Shown here piece by piece: positions 55,900-64,000 of a stretch of DNA of 64,000 nucleotides (its first letter is position 1; every line of letters begins with the position of its first letter). The stretch is from assembly GCA_022828595.1 (NCBI GenBank), contig JAKGHH010000007.1:39928356-39992355 (forward strand), in the 5' to 3' direction. The translations under genes and the position numbers were made by a program. Below the pieces are notes generated by a model. The model saw only the letters and a program-made list of their open reading frames with translations, did not search any database and had not been told where the DNA came from. Source of the DNA: Nelumbo lutea (taxonomy: Eukaryota; Streptophyta; Magnoliopsida; Proteales; Nelumbonaceae).

Positions 55900-56615
55900 G
55901 GTGGCATATTTAGTATAGCTTTCACCTTGCACTCATTAGGGTGAATCCCTCTGTTGTTAACTATACACCCTAAGAACTTTCATATCTTATTTCGAAGGCA
56001 CATTTCATGGGGTTTATCCCAAGGTTGTACTCTTTGCATCTGCTTCTCAATATTGCCACGTGGTCCTTTCATTTCTTTATTCTAATGATTTCGTTATCTG
56101 TATAGCACCTAATGTCCTTGTGTAGCATGTCATGGAAGATACACGTCATTGCTATTTGATATGTGGTTCTTGTGTTCTTCGACCTAAAGGGCATTACTGC
56201 AGGCATCTAGGAAGGAAAACATTTCATGGATTGTAGTGGAATATAGCAAGAGTTCTATGTTTGGTAGAGGGACTTCATCCTTTGGACAAGCTTTATTAAG
56301 GTGGTGAAAATCAATGCATCACCTATAAAAATGTTAATTGCTATAATCTTATCACGTATAAGGCGTAGGGAAAGTTGTACTACATTTGACAAGCCACGGC
56401 AGATGTGAAATGGGCTTGTTGAATCCTATTTTGAGTAATTTCTCTATTTCCTATTTTATTTTGAGTTATACATCTGAACGGAGGACTCACAGGGGTTGTT
56501 TGACCGAGTGTGCAATAGGGTTTATGTATAGTGAGTAAGCCACTAAGTCGAGTTCAAGGTTAGGCATCTCATCCTACGACCATGCAAAGATGTCTTTAAA
56601 CTCTTTTAAAGACTA
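55900..56615 (-). pseudogene. Fossil Tat-type Ty3/Gypsy reverse transcriptase
   Basis: No open frame survives, but minus-strand translation in shifting frames gives the ordered blocks of a plant Gypsy polymerase of the Tat/Athila kind. These are KDIFAWS and DEMPNLEL (about 56,560-56,610), VAYSLYINP and VKQPL, EIEKLLKIGFNKPI (about 56,400-56,450), DFHHLNKACPKDEVPLPN (about 56,250-56,310), EMFSFLDAC, TYQIAMTCIFHDMLH (about 56,110-56,160), the region of the catalytic YVDD (read here as CYTDNE), and then NLGINPMKCAF. Many stops and several frameshifts separate them. It is a very old insertion; no LTRs were found. Confidence 0.75.
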
Positions 56616-56909
56616 ATTTCTTCTAGCTTTCCATTAATTACGTCAATGCTCTCTTGGAACATCCACGGGGTGAGTGATATCATAGCCTCACATTTTATAG
56701 GTCTGTCTATGTCACCATACCTCTCCTTGATTCAAATGCCCTTCCTAATTTTTTGTGTTTTTGAATCTTTTTTATTTTTTTAATTTCACATAATTACCCA
56801 TTAAACCAATAAGGAAATCACACATGCTTAACTATTTCTAATAACCATAAAGAAAGAGTGATTTGCATTTCTAATGCTTAGCCAAGTGGCACCACTTTCC
56901 CCCACTTCC

Positions 56910-57040
56910 TCCTAAATTGTCTCTAATTCCTATTTATCTCTTAAATTATCTCTAACTCCTATTTATCTCTTAAATTATCTCTAATTTAGTAGAGAGGTTA
57001 TCCCTAAACTATCTCTAATTCCTATTTATCTTCTCCCCCA
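56910..57040 (+). repeat. Tandem repeat, about 29-34 bp units
   Basis: Four units of the form TAAATTATCTCTAATTCC plus TATTTATCTCT follow each other (56,913; 56,942; 56,971; 57,005), the third carrying an insertion. Similar but scattered sequence recurs near 58,890-58,975. Confidence 0.7.
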
Positions 57041-58740
57041 CTTTTTATTTCTATTTATCTAAAGAAAATTTCAATTAAAAAATTTAGAATTATTTAAATG
57101 CTATAACGAAATTATATACTAAATTTAAAATATTTATTCAAAACACAAAAAATTAGTAGATTTAATAATATTCATATTATTAATAATTCAATATTTTTAC
57201 AAAATTAATCATGATATTATGTATTAACAATATAATTTATAATTTTGTGAATTATTCAATTTAAATGTTATTCAAATAATAAAAAATTAACATTAAAAAT
57301 TAAAACATTATTTAAATATTTCAATAACTACAAATCTTAAGTAACAAACATTAAAAATAGCTAAATAATATAACAAAATATTTAATATTATGTAATAACA
57401 TTAAAATAAATAAATTTCAAATAATGAAAAATTTTAAATATTTTACATATTATTTAAATATTTAAATAACAAAATATTTAACATTACAAATTTTAAATAG
57501 TTAAGCTAACGAAATTAAGTAATAAATTTAAAAAATGATCAAAAGTAGAAAATAATTATAAAAGAATTCATAATATTCATATTAATAATAATTTAATATT
57601 GTATAAAATTAATAATGAATTATGTAATAATAGTAAAATTATAATTTTATGGATTATTAAATTCAATAAATAATTAATATTTTAAGAATTTAAATAAAAA
57701 TATTATTTCAATAACTAAATAATATTGTAAATGACTATTTTCACGTATATCAATTAATAATTATAGAAAATAACTATCAACAAAATTATGTTTATTGTTA
57801 ATAATTTTATAATAATAGTGTATATTCATTATATATTTATACATACTATATTTAATATTTATTTTATTTTCAATAATTATTTATTGTTTTTTGTAAATAT
57901 GCGTTCAATAATTATTTATAAAATCTATTTTTACCTTTTTATTTAATAGAAAATTATCAATAATTATTGAAGATTAATCTACTATTATTTAACTTTTGAA
58001 TTTTAATTTATCATATTTATTGTATTTTTGTTATAAATTTATTTTTATTAATTATATATTTCTTATAATTTATAGATTAATACTTATTAGAGATTAAACT
58101 ATTACTTGAGATTACACTAATAATTTTATAATTATTGTATTTTTATTATATATCTATTATATTTTCATTATAAACTTATTTTCAATGATTGTATACGTTT
58201 GCTATAAATTTTCAATAATTATTGGGGATTAAACTATTGTTATTTATTAGAGATTAGACTATAGATTTAGTTGAGATTAGGAGTGTTCAATGATTGGTTC
58301 AGTTCAGTTGCAGGCTATTTCACCAACCAAATTGATTTGTTCAAGTCTGCAGTTTGTCACTCGAAACCGATTGACCATTAGTGAAAACCTACCAACTCGG
58401 GTTGTATCGATTTGGATCTATTTTTGGTTTAGTTTGTTTGTTCAAAAGATTTAAACTAATAGCTTTAATTTTCATAAATTACAATGATATTATTAAAAAT
58501 TAAATTAAAAAACTAAATCTATGATATAAAATATTTTAGACTAAGAAATATGGGATTTTTTCTATTTTCTCATATTAAAAAATTGAATATAAAATATAAA
58601 ATATTAATGTATATTTATTAAACCCAAACCGATATGCAATACTAGAAAACCAGCCAACTCGGGTTGAGTTTGATCGAATTGTTTATTAAAAAGTTAAAAT
58701 ATGAAACAATTATATACTCTTATGTATTTTTATTGTTTCA
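57041..58740. repeat. Extremely AT-rich region
   Basis: Nearly all A and T with AATAATTATTTA-type words. A short island at 58,277-58,440 (GGTTCAGTTCAGTTGCAGG, ACCAACTCGGGTTG) has normal composition and resembles plant hAT-MITE subterminal sequence. It shows no coding frame. Confidence 0.55.
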
Positions 58741-58756
58741 CGTTTGCTTAATAAAG

Positions 58757-58773
58757 CCCGTGCATCGCACGGG
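58757..58773. repeat. CCCGTGC/GCACGGG hairpin
   Basis: A perfect 7-bp stem with an ATC loop lies at the border between AT-rich and normal sequence. Hairpins of this exact kind mark the 3' ends of many plant Helitrons, but the expected CTRR terminus about 10 bp away is not present on either strand. It may be a decayed end. Confidence 0.4.
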
Positions 58774-60160
58774 TCCCCGTCACCATGCCTTTCCTTGCTC
58801 AATTATCCCCACTTTGACTTTCTCTCCTCTCCCCTTTTCATCACTCCCATTAAGCCATGTCACCTAACTACCTAAAAATATTCCTATAATCTCTCTCCTA
58901 AGGTATCTCATTTAAACCAATAGGAAAATATCATGTTGCCCCACTCCCTAATCAATTCCTAAAGTGCATCCCCTTAATTCCCTCATTTAAAATATTATTA
59001 ATTAATAAATAGTTAAATATGGTTAATATTTAATCCCACCCATATTCAATGAGTATTCAATAGCGTTATTACCAAAAGTTAATAAATACAGTTAGTAAAT
59101 TACCAAAAATTAAATATTCTTATTAGTACGATTAGTAAATTACAAAAAAATAATAAATATTGTTATTAACTCATTAACAACATTTTATAAAAATTGAAAC
59201 TCTATAACTAATTTCTATAAAATTGAGAATTATATTTAAAAATTATCAAAAATTATAAAATTTTAGTTATTGTTATTATTATAATTAGTAACAAATACAA
59301 ATGGGATAACAACATATTTTAATGTTAGAAAATGAAATTACTAATTAATTTATATTGAAAAATAAAAGATAAATTGGTGTAATTTTGTTAGTAAACTACC
59401 AAATAAAAATATATATTTAATAACAATTTAAAAAAATTCAATAAATTCCCATAATTACACAAATGTAATAAAATTTTCAAAAGTTTTCATAAAACTACAT
59501 TTTCGTAAAATAACATTTTTAAAATTAAAAGATATAAAGTATTTGATTTATTTAAAATGCATTAAATAATTATTGAAAATTATTAGAATATTTTGGGAAT
59601 TTTAAGAAAATTTGTTACATTTGATAGATTTTGGAAAACCATTGAAAAATTATGTAATTTTCACTACAAATTATTGAAAATTATTAAAGATAAATGACTA
59701 TGGGAAATAGAAAACTATAATTTAAACAAATAATTACACAAATTATTAAGATAAATTAGTATAATATTGAAAAAAGGAAATTATTTGTTAGTTTATATTA
59801 GAAATTATAAGATAAATTAGTATAATTCTATAAGTAAACCATTTAAAAAGAAAATAAATTATTTAATAAAAATTTAAATAAATTTGAATAAATTTTCAAA
59901 ATTACAGAAGTACAATAAAATTTCTAAAATTTTCATAAAATTACATTTTTGAATATTAAAGACAATTTAGTGTACTTTTAGAAATTACCATGTGGTTGAT
60001 ACTCAATATATCATTTTGATAATTTCTATCATCAAATTGAATATTGGGTTGACAGGGATAGTGTTTTCAAAATTGGATCAAACCAAATGGTTAGACCGTA
60101 AAAATTGGAAACCGGACATCATTTCACCTCAAAACCGCTTTTTGTCAAAAAACTATTTAT
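58774..60160. other. AT-rich intergenic DNA
   Basis: No gene is present. The first 200 bp share phrases with 56,800-56,920 (for example TTAAACCAATA(A)GGAAA), suggesting the two are copies of one repeat family. The rest is AT-rich low complexity. Confidence 0.45.
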
Positions 60161-60239
60161 TTTGTTAGAGCGTGTCATTCGTTCGGATCGAACAACCAGA
60201 TCGTTTGACCCTAGAATGGCTCCCTATTCGGTCCAATTT

Positions 60240-60500
60240 TAAAAACCTTGGACGAGGAGTGGATGCCTTGCCTTGAGCTTGGCTTGGTGTGCAGCATGGC
60301 TGACCCAAGGCCCGACGCATGGACCAACCCGACCCACGGCACGGCACGGGCCCGTGTAGGCTCGGGCCGTGGGCCATGCCGAACTGACCCCCAAATTATC
60401 CTAGAGGAGGAAGGCATGGCCTGAGATGCCTCGTGGGCCAGCATGACACGATTCGCACTTTGTGTGGGGCACATGCGATTCGTGTCATGCCGACCTAGCA
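60240..60500. repeat. GC-rich repeat island with a hairpin
   Basis: It contains CACGGCACGGCACGGGCCCG and its partial complement, then a stem of 17 bp with one mismatch (GCATGACACGATTCGCA at 60,441-60,457; TGCGATTCGTGTCATGC at 60,474-60,490). Such GGCACGG-rich, self-complementary sequence is typical of plant DNA transposon subterminal regions. Open frames here have no recognisable domain. Confidence 0.5.
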
Positions 60501-60539
60501 TGACCCAATTTACACCTCTACTTCAACCCACCTAATACT

Positions 60540-60780
60540 AGGGACAGGATAGGGAAATTTGAGGATTCTCCATCCTTGATGAGGAGTGGGGTGCCTTGCC
60601 CCTGAATTCGCTCGACATTGAGGAACGGTGTGCCTTGCCCTTGAACTTGCATGATATTGAGGAATAGTTACCTTGCCCTGAACCTACGTGACACTGGAGA
60701 CGGGGTAGGGATGGGGTAGAGTGTCTTGACTATGGGGCAGGGAAAGGGATGAGGTGCCTTGCCCTGAATCCACCTCGTTG
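60540..60780 (+). repeat. Degenerate tandem repeat, GTGCCTTGCCC family
   Basis: Four to five units contain GAGG(A)..GGTGCCTTGCCC..TGAA followed by a variable tail, spaced roughly 55-60 bp apart. A single related unit is at about 60,246. Confidence 0.6.
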
Positions 60781-61200
60781 TTATTCCTATATAATTATTA
60801 ATTATTAGTAGAATTAATAAAAATGTTAACTTTTACAATTATTTTTATTTATTCAAAGTTAATCAAAATTTCATATAAAAATAATAAAAAAGAATAAAAA
60901 TTATTAAAATTACTACAAATTATTAAAAAAACTAAATTTATTAAAAATATTTATTCATATTCAATTAATAATAATTATTTTTTATAAATCAACATTAATT
61001 TTTATAAGTGATTTACTATTTTATGTTTGGATTTATGTGGCGTGGCTATTGGTGGGGTCCTCTTTATTTTCAATTTCGAGTTCGTTTTCAGTCCAAGTAC
61101 GTTTTGTCCGTACACCGTTCGTGCATTTCGAGGACGCGCCGCGTATCTCCGAATCGTGTGAAGTGCTGAAGTGTGCGAATGGGCTTAAACCCCGTTAGTG
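60781..61200. other. AT-rich then GC-normal spacer
   Basis: An AT-rich block to about 61,020 is followed by sequence of normal composition leading to the DUF868 fragment. No promoter element can be named with confidence. Confidence 0.4.
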
Positions 61201-61264
61201 GTGTCTACCGTTAGTGGTATCGCGCATTCGTCTCCTCTCTTGTCGCAGATTCACGCTGTCTCCT

Positions 61265-61530
61265 CTCTGCCTGGCGGCGACTGCAAAATCATCCCCGCTG
61301 GCGACAAACAATCATCACCGGCGGCGGATCAACTCAGGTATTGTGATGTTTGCATCTCATCTTTCTTGCACCTCTTCTGCTTCCATGAAAACTAACCCTA
61401 ATGGTTTTGGATGGCGACTGCGAACCAACACTGCCGGCGACAAACAACTATCATCGGCGGCGGAAGAACCTCAGGTTGTCTTCTTTGCATCTCTTCTTCT
61501 TCCATCACAACTAGGTTTTAATCCTCAGCA
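61265..61530 (+). repeat. Imperfect tandem duplication upstream of DUF868 fragment
   Basis: Two consecutive segments of about 145 bp share GGCGACTGC, GGCGACAAACAA, ATCA(C)CGGCGGCGGA, CTCAGGT, TTGCATCTC and CTTC words in order (61,270-61,400 and 61,411-61,530). They may be a duplicated 5' leader. The CGG-rich frame has no known domain. Confidence 0.6.
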
Positions 61531-61563
61531 ATTTTTAAAATTATTTGTATGATCTCTTCTTCC

Positions 61564-62209
61564 ATGAATCAGAAGGGAGGACACGAATTCCATTCAATCT
61601 TCTCATTCTTCCGAAATCGACCTGGTTCAAAATTCATCTCCCTCAACCGCTATTGCCACCACTGCCACGGGGTCAAGCTTTACTAGGACTTCACTCGTGC
61701 TGTGTACTCCCAGAATTCGGCTGAGCCCGATTCAGGGTTTTACATTGCCGTTGCCTGTAACTCTCGTATTGAATTCTTCCTGGGCGACCTCCGAGACGAT
61801 GCACTGCACCGCACTGGAGCTGTTCGGGTGTGTCCATCAGCGGAGCCTGCATTGCTGTCCCGTCGTGAGCACGTGTTTGGGCATCGGAGTTACACTACTA
61901 CAACTCAGTTTTCAGAGTCGAAACATGAAATCGGGATCGAATGCGCTGGTGGACTGTTGAGAGTGAAAGTGGATGGTAAGATAAGCCTGGTTGTAAAGAG
62001 ATTGGCCTGGAAATTCAGAGGGAATGAGCGCATTGTAGTTGGCTGGTCGGAAGTGGAATTCTATTGGGATGTTTTTAATTGGGTAACCGAGTCTGGAAGA
62101 GATGGCGGCGGGCATGGAGCGTTTCTGTTTCAGGTGGGAGATGGCGGTGCGTTGCTGGAAATGATGGGCCTAGAGAAGAGATTGATGAAGAAAAGCTTGC
62201 CATTCTCAT
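61564..62209 (+). pseudogene. DUF868-family gene fragment with one nonsense codon
   Basis: The frame from ATG 61,564 gives FFRNRPGSKFI, then after a TAG at 61,684-61,686 DFTRAVYS, SGFYIAVACNSRIEFFLGD, LLSRREHVFGHRSY, LVVKRLAWKFRGNERIVV and YWDVFNWV. This is the core of the DUF868 family of plant proteins of unknown function. The stop replaces what is normally a Trp in the WD motif (TGG to TAG). About the first 100 residues usual in the family are missing. The last conserved block (PFSLLW) is interrupted by the Gypsy-2 LTR at 62,210, and the frame then runs into LTR sequence until 62,301. It is most likely a dead copy. Confidence 0.75.
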
Positions 62210-62736
62210 TGTTATGGACATACCACCGGGCAGCACACTTGGCAGGCATAGGCAGTAGCACGCACAGTGGGCTGCCCAGTAGCACGCAGGGGCCCACATG
62301 ACAGTTCATAGGGGTGGGCTAACCCTTATCTGGACACGTTAAGAGAACTCGCCGCCAGCCTTATCCTCATCCCTTATCTTATCTTATCTTTATCTTATCT
62401 TAAGTAAGAGTGCGTTACCAATAGGAGTAGGTAATTAGAAGTTTGAGTTCAAGTTAGAGTTTGAGTTTAATTACGAATTTCCTTCTGTAATCTCTTATTT
62501 AAGGAATTACAAATTGAAATAAAGGATTCAGTTTTCGCAATCAGGAAGGAGAGTGATGAGAGTTCGGGTGATCTATTAGATAAATCACCCATTAGGAGAG
62601 TTCGGGTGATCTCTTGGACAAATCACCCACGCGATTGCCACCATAGGGTTTGTACGCAAGGCCAAGGGCAAGGGAAGACAGGAGTGTCTCCCGGTGGATC
62701 GACTCGTGACGAGATCCTACACGCGGGACCATAACA
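62210..62736 (+). repeat. Gypsy-2 5' LTR
   Basis: 527 bp, TGTTATGGACATACC to CATAACA. It contains the same TTATCTTATC-rich block as Gypsy-1 (near 62,370-62,402) and the phrase TCTTGGACAAATCACC. GAGAGTTCGGGTGATCTCTT-like sequence is duplicated 45 bp apart near 62,555-62,620. Confidence 0.85.
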
Positions 62737-62759
62737 TTTTGGTATCAAAACCAAGCGTC

Positions 62760-63891
62760 ATGGGCGACATGGAGCAGCTATCGTCCAAGGTTCACGAGCT
62801 GGAACACCGTCTCGTGGAAAATCACACGGAGGTAAGAAAAGTTAAAGGGGACATCAGGGAACTTCGGTGTCTACTAGAGTTATACTTTTTCACCAGGGAA
62901 GGGAGCCCTGAAGGAGCAACCACTAACCATAGTCGTCACCCAGATCGGACAGAGTGCTCCAGTGAGTGACAGAACGACACACTGACAATAGAAATCATAC
63001 CCAAATACAGTCATCTGAAGTTCCCCTCATACAGCGGCAGTGGTGACCCACTCGGATGGCTGTACCGCTGTGAGCAATTCTTCCGCAATCAGCGCATGAA
63101 AGAGAAGGACAAGGTCAGCCTGGCAGCATTCCACTTGATTGATGAAGCACAACTTTGGTTCTACCGAGTGGAGCAGGAAGAACCAGGCCTTAGGTGGGCC
63201 CAGTTCAAGTCGTATTGCCTCCTCCGGTTCGGCCCCCCATTAACGAGCAACCCTTTGGGGGAGCTCATTAACCTCAAGCAGACCGAGACCGTCACGGAGT
63301 ATCAACGGCAGTTTCAGACTTCTTGCCAGAGCCTTGTCAGTACGCCCAGACCAGCAGGTGGATATGTTCACAATTGGTCTAGCCGAACCCTTGAGAGTTG
63401 ATGTAGAGATGCAGAGCCTGCCTAACCTGGTCACGACAATGAATTTGGCCCAGGCCTTCGAGCGCAAACTACAGATTAGCCGAGGGCTGTTAAGCATGGG
63501 ATGCCCAACAGTGGCTTCGACAAACCCGAAGCCTATGAAAGGAGGGTCTTCGCTGGCAGCCAACAGGGAACCACTCGGAATGGCTCCATATCCAATAGCC
63601 AGCCCAGAACGGAAGCCATAGACGAGCACCAATTCTAGATCAGCATCCAATGTGGGGAGTAGCGGCGGTACACCCACTATTAAGCACTTGTCTAGGGCGG
63701 AGATGGCATAACGCAAGGCAAGAGGGCAATGTTTTAATTGCGATGAACTCTACTCAACGGGGCACAGGTGCAAGAGACTTTTCTGCCTCCTAGTGAAACA
63801 AGAGGAAGAGGAGGATGAACCCCCTCCATGGGAACCCAATCCAAGAGGGCAAAGCCATCTAGGATTCCTTTGAGGGTGTCTTCGACGCCCA
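62760..63891 (+). pseudogene. Gypsy-2 gag (frameshifted, joined to pol end)
   Basis: Gag starts at ATG 62,760 (MGDMEQLSSKVHELEHRL), has a stop near 62,967 and continues through FPSYSGSGDPLGWLYRCEQF and FGPPLTSNPLGELINLKQT. It shifts frame near 63,330, continues (DQQVDMFTIGLAEPLRVDV) to a stop near 63,619, and resumes with the CCHC knuckle CFNCDELYSTGHRC near 63,730. At about 63,840-63,885 it is joined to the tail of pol. Confidence 0.85.
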
Positions 63892-63933
63892 ATTTGAGCT
63901 TGAGGACAAGCTCATAGTCCGGGAGGGGTGTGA

Positions 63934-64000
63934 TGTTATGGACACACCATTGGGCAGTGCATTTCGGTGCAGGCATAGGCAGTAGCACGCACAACGGGCC
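63934..64000 (+). repeat. Gypsy-2 3' LTR (first 67 bp)
   Basis: It begins TGTTATGGACACACCATTGG and matches the start of the 62,210 LTR with a few differences, then reaches the window edge. Confidence 0.85.

Larger units (their letters stand above)
62210..64000 (+). mobile_element. Internally deleted Gypsy element (Gypsy-2), runs off window
   Basis: The left LTR is 62,210-62,736. A primer-like TGGTATCAAAACC follows, then gag, and then the sequence jumps to the last codons of pol (FELEDKL) and a second LTR starting at 63,934. Protease, reverse transcriptase, RNase H and integrase are gone. LTR start, gag and pol end are clearly related to Gypsy-1. It sits in the C-terminal codons of the DUF868 copy. 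The target duplication cannot be checked because the right LTR continues past 64,000. Confidence 0.88.

Overview
This window is nuclear DNA of a flowering plant. Its one clearly working gene is a plant-type KDM5 histone H3K4 demethylase with GT-AG introns. Everything else recognisable is plant transposon sequence (Copia, chromodomain Gypsy, Tat-type Gypsy, LINE, tRNA-derived SINE, plant-mobile-domain remnants) or a gene fragment. The species cannot be read from the sequence. Introns swollen by nested retrotransposons suggest a moderately large, TE-rich genome, perhaps of a woody lineage (inference).

Layout. 1-6.9 kb: AT-rich and repeat DNA with a broken plant mobile domain (PMD) gene whose halves lie on opposite strands, plus a Tourist-like MITE. 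6.9-54.6 kb: the demethylase gene on the + strand (JMJ16/JMJ14/JMJ18 group). It has a pyrimidine-rich 5' UTR near 7 kb, a UTR intron, and 11 coding exons at 10,279-54,592. The protein is about 1,158 aa from the Met at 10,417, with JmjN, JmjC, C5HC2 zinc finger, FYRN and FYRC in order. Two introns hold most of the length: 11,288-38,132 (26.8 kb) and 39,143-49,086 (9.9 kb).

The 26.8-kb intron holds a SINE, two Copia fragments and a nested stack. An older Copia (25.6-35.9 kb, minus strand) is split by a complete 5.4-kb chromodomain Gypsy element (29,936-35,346, target duplication AAAAC). It is also interrupted by a pair of long diverged repeats that look like LTRs of a non-coding element, one of which carries a further complete Copia (15,608-21,362). 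A truncated LINE follows. The 9.9-kb intron holds an odd element (39,242-42,236) flanked by a perfect CTTTT duplication, whose two ends are the same LTR terminus in inverted orientation, and a complete Copia (42,995-48,324, target duplication GTATG) whose LTRs appear to run TG...CT.

54.6-64 kb: intergenic DNA with a hidden Tat-type Gypsy reverse-transcriptase fossil, very AT-rich stretches, and hairpin and tandem-repeat islands. A DUF868-family gene copy carries one nonsense codon, and near its C-terminus sits an internally deleted relative of the Gypsy element, which runs off the window end. Apart from the demethylase, every coding sequence is broken, so no gene network is present. No CRISPR, operon or prokaryotic system was seen.
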